A DNA stretch of 57,773 bases from assembly GCF_024808815.1 (NCBI RefSeq), contig NZ_JANUCS010000014.1, positions 1-57,773 on the forward strand. Reading direction: 5' to 3'. Below are positions 47,198 through 55,990 of the stretch, one piece after another. Numbering within the stretch: position 1 is the stretch's first letter; every line of letters begins with the position of its first letter. The DNA comes from Methanosalsum natronophilum. GTDB lineage: Archaea; Halobacteriota; Methanosarcinia; Methanosarcinales; Methanosarcinaceae. The position numbers and the translations under genes were made by a program. The notes beneath the pieces are model-generated. The model did not search any database, was not told where the DNA came from, and saw only the letters and a program-made list of their open reading frames with translations.

Positions 47198-47551
47198 TTA
47201 CTCTAACGAATCAGTCACGAGGTCCAGGATCGTATCAAGTTCTTCTTCGGTTAAAGTGTACCTTTCTTTTGCATATAAGGCTCTTAGTTCATCCCTTGAC
47301 ATTGGAGTGATATCAGCGATTCTGATAGCAATCTCTGGTTTCATCTTATCTAGTTCTAGAAGATTGTTAACTAATTCTCTAGCTTTTTCAGGACTCATTT
47401 TAGCGAAGATTTCCGAATGATTGACAGCCTTTCTAAGCTCATATTCCAGCTCTTCACCACGTTCTGAGCGTTCTTCAACTAATTCATTAAGAATTTGTTT
47501 TACTTCTGCTACTGTTAACAGTTCTTCATCTTTAATTTCCTTAACTATCAT
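47198..47551 (-). CDS. rpoF: DNA-directed RNA polymerase subunit Rpo4/F
   Basis: 117 aa. It begins MIVKEIKDEELLTVAEVKQIL, the typical Rpo4 opening, and carries the HRDC-like helical C-terminal domain. It pairs with Rpo7 in the polymerase stalk. A GTG three codons upstream (47560) is the longest start; I prefer the ATG because homologues begin there. A small palindrome (47576-47588) lies 25 bp upstream. Followed by DUF655 after 129 bp. Confidence 0.93.
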   Translation of the reverse strand: MIVKEIKDEELLTVAEVKQILNELVEERSERGEELEYELRKAVNHSEIFAKMSPEKARELVNNLLELDKMKPEIAIRIADITPMSRDELRALYAKERYTLTEEELDTILDLVTDSLE

Positions 47552-47847
47552 TGGATACACTCTTTTGGTTTAAATATGATAATATCATCTATACTTAAGT
47601 AATTAATTTATTATGTACTTCATTAACATATACTCAAGATCAGATTTTATAGAACCCTTATCATTTCAATGGTAATAGTGTCACAGCTACATTAACTAAT
47701 TTAACTACCAAATAATGTGTGACTAACTTTAAATAACTATCCACTATCAGCTAATTATAATGGAAAGTTTATTTTAATATATCTTGCTGAAATTATCCCT
47801 ATTGACTAGGTATATGTAACCTTTTATATCTGGGAGAATGTTTGAAC

Positions 47848-47877
47848 AATTTTGACCTTATAGTGAAGGTCAAAATT
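47848..47877 (-). terminator. 12-bp perfect hairpin after rpl21e
   Basis: AATTTTGACCTT and AAGGTCAAAATT form a perfect 12-bp stem with a 6-nt loop. It begins 3 nt after the L21e stop codon. It is followed by mixed rather than T-only sequence, so it may be an RNA stabiliser or a processing site as well as a terminator. The remaining 300 bp up to rpoF hold no gene. Confidence 0.6.
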
Positions 47878-47880
47878 AAC

Positions 47881-48177
47881 TCAGTTATATTTTTGAGGCT
47901 TTAGGTGTTCAGGTACACAAAAAATCTCTTTCATTGAATTACCGTCTTTTACATTCAATTTATAGGCTCTACCCCTTTGTCCTACAATTTTTCCAACTTT
48001 TCCCTGGAATCTAGGGTTAGGCATTCCTTTGTGAACACTTGGATCAATGTCAATATGGACCATCTGACCATTGCTGAATTCTTGTATTGCTCTAACAACT
48101 GGAGATATACCCCTTTCTCTAACCGATTTTTTTAATTTGTACCTAGTACAGTACCGCTCACCTTGTGATTTAGGCAT
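47881..48177 (-). CDS. rpl21e: 50S ribosomal protein L21e
   Basis: 98 aa, full length. The conserved archaeal start [12 protein letters not shown] and the segments [13 protein letters not shown] and [19 protein letters not shown] are present. Ribosomal large-subunit protein. ATG behind GGAGAAGA. It lies between pus10 (91 bp upstream) and rpoF. Confidence 0.96.
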   Translation of the reverse strand: MPKSQGERYCTRYKLKKSVRERGISPVVRAIQEFSNGQMVHIDIDPSVHKGMPNPRFQGKVGKIVGQRGRAYKLNVKDGNSMKEIFCVPEHLKPQKYN

Positions 48178-48268
48178 TCTAATCTTCTCCTATCTAAATT
48201 AAGTATTAATATGATTTGGATTTATATCTATCTGATAATTAGTTAATTGATTGATATACCGAATTATT

Positions 48269-49525
48269 TTAAATTTTGACATCCATTACATCTAGTTCTT
48301 CTACTACTGAACTAACCTCTAAAATTCCTGATAAGCTGGGTTCAGTTCGACCTTCGTCACCTGATACCAGCTCTTTTACATATAGGCCACTTGAACAATC
48401 TACCTTTATATAAGCATAGTCACCATAGTGTTCCAATAGTTCACAGTAGTTAACTTTCTTTTCTCGAATCATATCACTTCTCCTGTGAAGTACACGTTGT
48501 GGTGTGCCTTGCCTTATCGTTGACCCCGAGATTAGGTCTATTGCTTTCCTCAAAGAATCTTCAGAAACTGTGTCCTTGAATGTAACTTTAAGGTTATAAA
48601 CTTTATCCGCTTTAGATGATTTAAGCTTTTCAATTATATCTTTGGACACAAATTCTAATCCTTCTATTTCAATTTTACCATTTGAGCACCGATTTATCTC
48701 ATTTTCAAGTAATTTCGGATCAAATGTGCGAAATATAGGATCAACACCCTCCACTACAAAAGGTCTACCTGACCCTAACATTAGAGCATCAATATCCTCT
48801 CTGCCTGCACCATGAAACTTTGTGTCTGAGCATCTTGAAATATTCATTAAAGGTTCCCTTAAGAGTTCGTCAACTGAAACCTGATATTGTTTACCTGAAT
48901 AACTGCATTCAACACATCCTTTACCTTTACATGTTCTGCAAGGCCATCTTGTTTGAGGAATACCTCGTACAAGTTTTTTATATCTGCCGTAGAGAAATAT
49001 TGATCTTACTTGAATCTTTACATCATTTTCAGCTATGTTAAGCAGAATAACAATATCTGGATTGGTAAAATCAACATCTTTTCCAGTTTCCTTTGATATA
49101 AGTTTTCCTATTTCTCTATTAAGCTCGGATTTTAAAGGTTCTGCATGAGTTGTACTCGATTCAGCCCATAGTATTTCTTCGTTTTCATTTAAGAGGCCGC
49201 TCATTATAGTACCTACAAGAAAAGTGGAATATTCGTAGTTATTCACCTCAACAAGAATCTTTTGGACCCAAATATCAAGCTCAGTGAAAATATCATTACA
49301 AACCCAGCACCCATCTTCATTATTATTAAAAACATTTTTAATAAATGGCTCTTCAACACCTTCTTTTTTCAATCGGTCAGCTTCCATTAAAAGTGTTAAT
49401 CTTATTGCATGGCCCCTCTTGTCATTAGTTAGTCCAGTAGATAGCTGCCCAAACTGTCTCCCAAGACAATGGTCACATATTGGACCTTCATTGGCTACTT
49501 TTTTAGAAATATCTATAATGCTCAT
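48269..49525 (-). CDS. pus10: tRNA pseudouridine synthase Pus10
   Basis: 418 aa. The N-terminal THUMP-like part carries zinc ligands at Cys17, Cys20 and the CWVC pair near 72. The catalytic domain has GAGREDIDALMLGSGRPF near 240-255, with the nucleophilic Asp in EDID. Further Cys pairs (CRTCKGKGC) are near 195-205. It makes pseudouridine 54 (and 55) in the tRNA T loop. TrmY, which modifies the product at 54, is encoded 152 bp upstream. Confidence 0.94.
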   Translation of the reverse strand: MSIIDISKKVANEGPICDHCLGRQFGQLSTGLTNDKRGHAIRLTLLMEADRLKKEGVEEPFIKNVFNNNEDGCWVCNDIFTELDIWVQKILVEVNNYEYSTFLVGTIMSGLLNENEEILWAESSTTHAEPLKSELNREIGKLISKETGKDVDFTNPDIVILLNIAENDVKIQVRSIFLYGRYKKLVRGIPQTRWPCRTCKGKGCVECSYSGKQYQVSVDELLREPLMNISRCSDTKFHGAGREDIDALMLGSGRPFVVEGVDPIFRTFDPKLLENEINRCSNGKIEIEGLEFVSKDIIEKLKSSKADKVYNLKVTFKDTVSEDSLRKAIDLISGSTIRQGTPQRVLHRRSDMIREKKVNYCELLEHYGDYAYIKVDCSSGLYVKELVSGDEGRTEPSLSGILEVSSVVEELDVMDVKI

Positions 49526-49677
49526 TCAATCACTCGTTTAAATTCAGTTATATTCATAATTAGTAAGAAATGGATAATTTTTGTTCTTCCTTGGTACAAA
49601 TAATGGGTTCTCAGGTTACAGATTAATATAAACTTTTTTATCCTATCGACATTAGCTCCTATACGTTGTTAAATAAA

Positions 49678-50283
49678 TCAACCAAGTTCAACTCTATCAA
49701 TTTCATTGTTCAGTATTGTGATACAGTGGTCACTGTGCAGTGAAATTGGGGATAATGAGAGTATGGTGGGTTTATGGTTCAGTACAATCAGCTCATTCTC
49801 AGATGTTAAACCCTGGTCATCACCAAGTACATAAGTGCCCTTACCTGACAAAATTGAAATTTTGCGAATATCAGTTCCATCTTCTCTAAGATAGTATAAA
49901 GGTTTATCAGCACTCGATAGTTCAGTCATTATTGTATTTAAACTAGTCTTTCTCACCCAAACACCCGGAGTTGATTCAAGTTCTAGGTTACCATCCATAA
50001 TGTCTTTATTCAATGCTTTTTTTATCAAGGAAGCTGCGCTACGTTCATCTGGGTTCAGGTACTTTAATTCACTACCGTTGAACCTGATCGCTATACCTGG
50101 ATTTGGTGGACCTTGAAGGAATAGATGAATTTGCACATCACGTCTCATATCATGAGATAAGAAAAGTGCTGAGTTTATACATCTACAAAGTACATCCATT
50201 CGACCTGCTGAACCCGGGAGGTCGTTCAATGAAAAGTCTGGTGAAGTTAATGCCCTATTACCAATAATTAGAAAGTCACGCAT
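49678..50283 (-). CDS. trmY: tRNA (pseudouridine54-N1)-methyltransferase TrmY
   Basis: 201 aa SPOUT (trefoil knot) methyltransferase of the DUF358 family. It begins MRDFLIIGNRA and contains YVLGDDQGLT (near 150), the SAM-binding knot turn. It methylates N1 of pseudouridine 54 using SAM, the step after Pus10. The stop codon is followed by pus10 on the same strand, so the two modification enzymes may be co-expressed. Confidence 0.93.
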   Translation of the reverse strand: MRDFLIIGNRALTSPDFSLNDLPGSAGRMDVLCRCINSALFLSHDMRRDVQIHLFLQGPPNPGIAIRFNGSELKYLNPDERSAASLIKKALNKDIMDGNLELESTPGVWVRKTSLNTIMTELSSADKPLYYLREDGTDIRKISILSGKGTYVLGDDQGLTSENELIVLNHKPTILSLSPISLHSDHCITILNNEIDRVELG

Positions 50284-50407
50284 GTTTTTATAATTAGGTG
50301 CGTCATATATTACATTAACTCAAAATATTTGTTATTAGAAATTAATTAGTTGATTGATAAAGTATAATTTCAATCCTATATTCAAACATGAAATGGGTGT
50401 TACAACA

Positions 50408-51073
50408 ATGAAAATATTAGCTATATCTGACCCTCACGGAAACTATTCGAAAATCAATGATCTGCTTAAGCTAGATATGTTACAGAATATTGATATGGTA
50501 CTCATCGCAGGTGATATAACTGATTTTGGACCTGACTACAAAGCAATTGAACTAATAAAAATGTTCACAGTCCCTGTTATTGCTGTACCAGGAAATTGTG
50601 ACAATCGAGGAATAATTGAAGTGCTTAATTCCTCTAAAGCAATTAATCTTCATAACAACTTTATAACCATTGAGAATCTAACCCTTATAGGATTTGGGGG
50701 TTCAAACCCCACTCCTTTCAATACACCTTTTGAGATGGATGAAGATGAGATAGAGCAGTGTCTAAAAGAACTTCTGAAAATAGTAGAAAAATCACCTGAG
50801 AATAATATTAAGTTACTCTTAACACACGCACCTCCATATGAAACTCTCGACGAAATTAACATAGGGCATGTAGGCAGTCGTGCAATCAAGAAATTTGTTG
50901 ATTATATGGATATCGTGGTCTGTGCTCATATACATGAAGCTAGGGGTGTTATGAAAGTAGGAGACACTACAATAGTGAATCCTGGGATGGCTTGTCACGG
51001 TTATGCTGCACTAATCGAACTTAGTAAACCTAACCAAAAAAGAACCGTTAATGTTGAACTTATCCAAGCTTGA
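50408..51073 (+). CDS. Metallophosphoesterase (YfcE/MJ0936-like)
   Basis: 221 aa calcineurin-like phosphoesterase. Metal motifs: SDPHGN (near 7), GDITDFG (near 36), GNCDNRG (near 63), THAPPYE (near 140) and CAHIHEARG (near 175). The substrate is unknown. The ATG at 50408 lies behind GGGTGTT; an upstream extension of 18 codons starting at TTG does not look conserved. The MgtC-like gene follows. Confidence 0.9.
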   Translation: MKILAISDPHGNYSKINDLLKLDMLQNIDMVLIAGDITDFGPDYKAIELIKMFTVPVIAVPGNCDNRGIIEVLNSSKAINLHNNFITIENLTLIGFGGSNPTPFNTPFEMDEDEIEQCLKELLKIVEKSPENNIKLLLTHAPPYETLDEINIGHVGSRAIKKFVDYMDIVVCAHIHEARGVMKVGDTTIVNPGMACHGYAALIELSKPNQKRTVNVELIQA

Positions 51074-51085
51074 ACCATTAAAATA

Positions 51086-51093
51086 GAGGAGGT
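51086..51093 (+). promoter_or_regulatory. Ribosome binding site with no standard start codon
   Basis: GAGGAGGT is a near-perfect Shine-Dalgarno sequence. Six nt later the first codon in the MgtC frame is GTA (51100-51102), immediately after an in-frame TAA at 51097. The next standard in-frame start, TTG at 51172, is 78 nt away and would cut off the first membrane segment. Confidence 0.7.
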
Positions 51094-51099
51094 ATTTAA

Positions 51100-52410
51100 G
51101 TAGATAGTCTGTTCACCCTCCCAATATTAGATTTCATCATTTCTGATACTTTACAAAAGATAGGACTTTCATTGCTTATCGGAATCCTTATTGGACTTGA
51201 GAGAGAGCATTGGAGAATAGAGAAGAAAGTTTATGCTGGAGTTCGAACCTTCGCAATAACAGCACTTAGTGGAACTATTGCCAGTATTATCGCAGAAATT
51301 GTTGCGGTTGAAATACTTATTATCACAACTTTATTTGTTGCAGTGGTTTGTATTATATTAATCTATTCAACCAATATACAGCATAGGGGTTCAGGTCTCA
51401 CTACAGGTATTGCTTTATTTCTGACATATCTTCTTGGAATTATTGTTGCAAATGGATTTTTTTTGTTTGCAATAATCGTTGCTATAATAATAACATTTCT
51501 TTTAGTACAAAAACATCAATTGCATACTTTTGCAGAAAACTTAGAAGAATCTGAGATTTTAAGTGCTGTAAAGTTCCTAGCAGTTGCGTTCATTCTTTAC
51601 CCTTTAGTGCCCGAGGAGGCATTACTTGGGATAATTGATCTCAGGTCAGTTATTCTAATTATTGTACTGGTATCTAGCATAAGTTTTGCAAGTTATATCC
51701 TGTTAAAAAAAGTTGGTGCCAAAGGTGGAATGTCTTATTCTGGCCTTTTGGGTGGATTTGTTAGCAGTGAAGCTACTACGGGTGCACTTGCATCCTTATC
51801 CAAAATAAAACAGGAGTTTACTGATCCTCTAATTATAGGAATAATACTAGCTAATATCGCAATGTTAATCAGCAATATTATAATTGCTTTCATTGTAAAT
51901 CCTTCAGGGAACATATCACTTCTAATGGTTCCACCTCATCTTATTATGATAATAATCTCAATATACCTCATCTACAAGGTAAGGACACAAACAGAAGAAA
52001 CAGAATCAATACCAGAAGTCAAAGAAACAATTGAATTAGAATCACCATTTGCACTTAAACCTGCTTTCAAGTTCGGTATTATTTTCATGGTACTAATGGT
52101 ACTGGCTGATGTAGCGAACCAAGTAGCAGGTCCCATGGGGATATATGCTACTGCATTAGGAGGTATTGTAAGTAGCTCAGCAGTAACTGTATCTGTAGCA
52201 TCACTTGCAGTAACCGGTAATGTATCTTATTTAGTTGCAGCAGAAACTGCTGTAATGGCAAGTATAATCAGTACATTCAGTAAATTGTTGTTCATTCGAG
52301 CTACAGGTAGTTCCGACCTTTTCAATAGATCAAAAAATATTTTCATTATAATTGGCTTTGTAGGAATTCTAATATTATTATTTCATGCAATCTTTTTGAG
52401 GGTTGTTTGA
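51100..52410 (+). CDS. MgtC/DUF4010 family membrane protein
   Basis: 436 aa from the GTA at 51100. The N-terminal MgtC domain (residues 20-130) includes LLIGILIGLERE and YAGVRTFAITALSG, and the C-terminal DUF4010 domain (about 155-436) has SYSGLLGGFVSSEATTG. In all about 11-12 membrane segments. MgtC proteins help cells live in low magnesium. With the TTG at 51172 the protein would lack the first 24 residues, including part of the first helix, so I chose the non-standard GTA directly behind the ribosome binding site. CTG at 51109 is a second possibility. Confidence 0.82.
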   Translation, partial: VDSLFTLPILDFIISDTLQKIGLSLLIGILIGLEREHWRIEKKVYAGVRTFAITALSGTIASIIAEIVAVEILIITTLFVAVVCIILIYSTNIQHRGSGLTTGIALFLTYLLGIIVANGFFLFAIIVAIIITFLLVQKHQLHTFAENLEESEILSAVKFLAVAFILYPLVPEEALLGIIDLRSVILIIVLVSSISFASYILLKKVGAKGGMSYSGLLGGFVSSEATTGALASLSKIKQEFTDPLIIGIILANIAMLISNIIIAFIVNPSGNISLLMVPPHLIMIIISIYLIYKVRTQTEETESIPEVKETIELESPFALKPAFKFGIIFMVLMVLADVANQVAGPMGIYATALGGIVSSSAVTVSVASLAVTGNVSYLVAAETAVMASIISTFSKLLFIRATGSSDLFNRSKNIFIIIGFVGILILLFHAIFLRVV

Positions 52411-52468
52411 AAACCGCAGGTAAAATAAGTAAAATCAAATATGAGTTAATTTATTTATAGGTTCAAAG

Positions 52469-53644
52469 ATGACTAGTAAACCGATACACGAAGGGAAGAC
52501 TACCGTTTTTATTTCATCTGACTCGGGGTCAACAACTGATAAAGCCGATGTTTTTTATAATAAAGAAATGGAACTGAACAGAGATATCACAGTAGCTGCA
52601 ACACTCGCCTGTGCAAAAAGGCTTCATCGTTTTAAGAGCATACCGTTCAGTGAAATAAAGTATTGTGATGCACTCTCAGCTTCAGGTATTAGAGGTCTAA
52701 GAATAGCAAATGAATTGAGAATAGCAACTACCCTAAACGACTGGGACTTAAGTGCTTACAAACAGATAATAAAAAACTGTGATCAGCTAAAAAGAGAGAT
52801 GAATCTAAATGTTAATATAAAGGTTCATAATAAGAACGCTAATGTTCTCTTAAATGAAGAGAAGTTTAATATTGTTGACCTCGATCCTTTTGGAAGTCCT
52901 ACTACTTTCCTTAACTCTGCCGCTTTCTCTACACTAAACTATCTTGAAGTTACTGCAACTGATACTGCACCACTATGTGGTGCACACCTTAAATCGGGCA
53001 TTAGAAAATATGCTTCTGTCCCTTTGAACAATGAATATCATAGTGAAATGGGAATACGAGTCTTGATAGGTCAGGTAGTACGTGAGTTTGCAAAACATGA
53101 TAAAGCTATCAACCCAATACTTTCACATGCGACTAGACATTATTATAGAGTTTATCTAGAAGTGCTCCCTGGAGCAAAAAATGCGGATAAAGCAATTGAT
53201 GAACTGGGATACATTAACCATTGCAATGCTTGTGGACACAGGAGTTTTGAGTATGGATTAGCTGTTAGAAATCATAAAAAATGTCCTTCTTGTGGTACCG
53301 TCCCAAAAATAGCAGGTCCACTATGGTTAGGCAAACTCCATGAAAGTTCATTTTGTTCAGAAGTATTGGAAAGCATTGACACTCTTGAACTGAATACTAA
53401 ACAAAAAGCTAAACGGCTAGTTGAATTATGCAAAGAAGAACTCTCCAAACCTACTTTCTATGACCAACACATTATATGCAAAAAATTAGGTATTTCTGCC
53501 CAAAATATGGATATTTTGATTGATTCACTTCTAAAAGAAGGTTTTCAGGCATCGAGGACACATTTTACGGGTACATCGTTTAAAACTAATGCCAAAATGG
53601 ACCAAATAAAGTCTATTGTACACAGTTTAGATGAAAATACTTAA
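52469..53644 (+). CDS. trm1: tRNA (guanine26-N2)-dimethyltransferase Trm1
   Basis: 391 aa. It begins with the conserved DVFYNKEMELNRDI segment (near 27), SAM-binding block CDALSASGIRGLR (near 69), catalytic DLDPFGSP (near 138) and TDTAPLCG (near 168). A zinc-like Cys motif (CNACGH, then CPSCG) is near 250-275 and a helical domain ends the protein. It dimethylates G26 of tRNA. ATG start. Confidence 0.96.
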   Translation: MTSKPIHEGKTTVFISSDSGSTTDKADVFYNKEMELNRDITVAATLACAKRLHRFKSIPFSEIKYCDALSASGIRGLRIANELRIATTLNDWDLSAYKQIIKNCDQLKREMNLNVNIKVHNKNANVLLNEEKFNIVDLDPFGSPTTFLNSAAFSTLNYLEVTATDTAPLCGAHLKSGIRKYASVPLNNEYHSEMGIRVLIGQVVREFAKHDKAINPILSHATRHYYRVYLEVLPGAKNADKAIDELGYINHCNACGHRSFEYGLAVRNHKKCPSCGTVPKIAGPLWLGKLHESSFCSEVLESIDTLELNTKQKAKRLVELCKEELSKPTFYDQHIICKKLGISAQNMDILIDSLLKEGFQASRTHFTGTSFKTNAKMDQIKSIVHSLDENT

Positions 53645-53724
53645 AAATTAATATCTATGCAAAAAGATATATATTAAAATATACGTAAGTGCACTTATTT
53701 ACAATTACGAATAAAAGTGATATT

Positions 53725-54339
53725 ATGGGTCAGGAACATATTGAAAACCTATTCTTACAAGAAAAACCTACACTTGCACTACTTGCCATTTGGTCATTCC
53801 AAAAGACCTATGCTTCAGTTATTGCAAAAGAGATTAATTCTACTTTTGCTCATACAACCAAAATACTTACTAAAATGGAAGAGGCTGGACTAATACAAAG
53901 CAACATGCAAGGCAGGATTAAATTTGTTGAACTTACAATACATGGACATGAAGTAGTAGATGCATTAAAAAACTTAATACTTGTAATTGAGAATAAAGAA
54001 AATTTAGTTCATAAAGAAATAGAAGATGAAAAAAGTAAAGCTGAGACCAAAAATAAAAGTCTACTTGATGTCAAGAACGATGATAGTGTAATTGATAAAA
54101 CGCTTAAAGGTAAAATTAACGACCTTTCTGTAAAAATTGATGACATATATAATGATTTGGCGGAACAAAACGTGGATGATGAGACTATTGCAAGAAAACT
54201 TGGGCCATTTAAAAGAGATGTTAAAATACTTGAAGATCAATTGAATACTCATTATAATAATACTCATACTAAAAATGAGAAAGATAGTTTATTAAAAATT
54301 AAACAGCGACTTGATAATATCATAGCTAATGAAAATTAA
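53725..54339 (+). CDS. Winged-helix protein with coiled-coil tail
   Basis: 204 aa. Residues 8-85 form a MarR-like winged helix (TYASVIAKEINSTFAHTTKIL looks like the recognition helix). From residue 95 on the protein is charged and helical, likely a coiled coil of about 100 residues, ending KQRLDNIIANEN. A regulator or scaffold is possible; I do not recognise a named family. The ATG at 53725 lies behind GTGAT; a GTG 12 codons upstream is less likely. Confidence 0.7.
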   Translation: MGQEHIENLFLQEKPTLALLAIWSFQKTYASVIAKEINSTFAHTTKILTKMEEAGLIQSNMQGRIKFVELTIHGHEVVDALKNLILVIENKENLVHKEIEDEKSKAETKNKSLLDVKNDDSVIDKTLKGKINDLSVKIDDIYNDLAEQNVDDETIARKLGPFKRDVKILEDQLNTHYNNTHTKNEKDSLLKIKQRLDNIIANEN

Positions 54340-54398
54340 ATATTTAATAGCATCAGTTAAATCAATTTTATTTAATTACTATCACAAAAGGATAAGAT

Positions 54399-55115
54399 TT
54401 GTTTATTATGGAATCTACTAATCTATTAATACATCTTTATGGAAGTAAAGATAGAGCATTGCATTCAATTAAGGTATTACTCGAAAATGAACTTGAAGGA
54501 CTTGAAGTCGAAGTTGAAGTTAATCAAGATAAGCGTGGGTGGGCCACAATAACTTTATGTGGCAGCGATGAAGAATTTGCTCTTAACCTTTTAGTAAAGA
54601 AATATGGTATTCCAACCTACCAACCTAAAATCGGGAAGTCATATAAGGGATATGTTGATGCCATTAATGATAAATACATTATAGTTAACATTGGAACAGA
54701 AGTAATTGTTGACTCTGCGAGTCTAAAATCGGTCGGTGTTGGATCGGTAAAACAAAAAGCTTCACGGTTTGGTATAATACCACATTTACCTATGGAAGTA
54801 GAGGTTACCGAAGAGGATACTCAAACAGGAGCATTTAAAGGTAAGCCCACTAAAAAGCAGGAAGACATCTGGTGGAATTGGAGAAAGGCTCCTTTTGATA
54901 GAGTTATAGTGAATGCAGTAACTCGCTCACAGCTAAAAGCTGCAATTAAGCGTACAGGGCATGAACGTGATATCAATAAGATTGAACGACTTGGATTGAT
55001 GGAACATGCTGTTGTTTGTAAGGAAGAAACTGATGGGCCTGGTCTGGTCACAGAGATTGGGCCTTTATTGAAAGGTGTGATAGGTGTAGTCGTTGGGGTA
55101 GGATCTACCAAGTGA
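54399..55115 (+). CDS. DUF2110 family protein
   Basis: 238 aa, or 235 if the ATG at 54408 is used. AGGA lies 6 nt before the TTG at 54399 but 15 nt before the ATG. An N-terminal alpha-beta domain (1-75) is followed by an OB-like part (GKSYKGYVDAIND near 83) and a basic C-terminal region ending in GVVVGVGSTK. An RNA-linked role is guessed from the OB-like part. Archaeal family of unknown function. Confidence 0.8.
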   Translation: MFIMESTNLLIHLYGSKDRALHSIKVLLENELEGLEVEVEVNQDKRGWATITLCGSDEEFALNLLVKKYGIPTYQPKIGKSYKGYVDAINDKYIIVNIGTEVIVDSASLKSVGVGSVKQKASRFGIIPHLPMEVEVTEEDTQTGAFKGKPTKKQEDIWWNWRKAPFDRVIVNAVTRSQLKAAIKRTGHERDINKIERLGLMEHAVVCKEETDGPGLVTEIGPLLKGVIGVVVGVGSTK

Positions 55116-55139
55116 TTCCAATAAAATTTACTTTAAAAT

Positions 55140-55907
55140 TTAAGATTCTATAGTTTTCTTAAGCTTAACAACGAATAAACAATGAGGATGCCCAGTACCA
55201 CAACATTCTGATTCAGTTACTTTTGCCACGTAATCAATTTTACTTGTAAGTAAACCTTCGAATATCCCTTCTTCAAATGAACATAATTTTTTATTCATTA
55301 CTGGCATTGTACTGCATCCAATACAGTCAGTTATTCTTATATTAATACCTGAATCTTCAAAGAACTCGAGGTTACCTAACTCATTTTCGGACCAAAATTC
55401 ACTGATATCATAAAATAAAGAGCTGATATTAGATGAATTAAAATTATGTGCAAGGCTCGTACCAATATCAAACCCAATCTTTTTCATTATAGGATAATGA
55501 TTCAAACCATAGGCTTCAAATCCAAACCTAATAGCATGATACATTGACATGAAAAATTCTGTTTTGTTATGATCATTATTTTTAAGGTAAGAAAAGTTGT
55601 TCAAAATACATTTATAGTGTTTTTGGACAGGTTGTTGAGAAGAACCGAGGCAACAAGAGGTTAAGATATATTCTTTTTTTCTGCGATCACAATTATTTAG
55701 CCTTTCTTCTACTAGTTTACATGAGCTTAGATCACGTAAATGTACTGAAATAGTGGATTTGGCTTTACCTGTATAACGCACAAGTTCTTCAAATGTACAT
55801 GGCCCCTCTTTTAAAAGTTCTAATATTTGTAATTTTACTTCTCCATTTAGTGCAATAAAACCATACATTGTTGTAAACAATGCAGTACTATCAGATAATT
55901 TACGCAT
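55140..55907 (-). CDS. ArsR-like winged-helix regulator with V4R domain
   Basis: 255 aa. Residues 20-95 are an ArsR-type winged helix (LKEGPCTFEELVRYTGKAKSTISVHL). Residues 115-250 are a V4R (4-vinyl reductase-like) ligand domain with Cys clusters, DCIGC (near 208) and ECCGTGHPHC (near 238), which could bind a metal or haem. Such HTH-V4R proteins regulate methyl-substrate genes in Methanosarcina; the target here is unknown. The ATG at 55907 is 28 bp from a TATA box without a ribosome binding site, so the message looks leaderless. Confidence 0.84.
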   Translation of the reverse strand: MRKLSDSTALFTTMYGFIALNGEVKLQILELLKEGPCTFEELVRYTGKAKSTISVHLRDLSSCKLVEERLNNCDRRKKEYILTSCCLGSSQQPVQKHYKCILNNFSYLKNNDHNKTEFFMSMYHAIRFGFEAYGLNHYPIMKKIGFDIGTSLAHNFNSSNISSLFYDISEFWSENELGNLEFFEDSGINIRITDCIGCSTMPVMNKKLCSFEEGIFEGLLTSKIDYVAKVTESECCGTGHPHCLFVVKLKKTIES

Positions 55908-55930
55908 CAAGTTATGAATGGTTCAATTTC

Positions 55931-55938
55931 TATATAAA
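55931..55938 (-). promoter_or_regulatory. TATA box of the V4R regulator gene
   Basis: TTATATA, read on the minus strand, is centred about 28 bp before the ATG at 55907, which predicts a transcript starting at the ATG. It lies in the 83-bp region shared with the divergent taw2 gene. Confidence 0.5.
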
Positions 55939-55990
55939 AGTTCGTAGTTTAACGAATATTTAAATGCAATTAAATGTATATGTCCTTTAA

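Noticed and set aside
47576-47588. Palindrome ATGATA-A-TATCAT upstream of rpoF as an operator
   Set aside because: Short and A/T-rich, easily expected by chance in this DNA; noted only in the rpoF entry.
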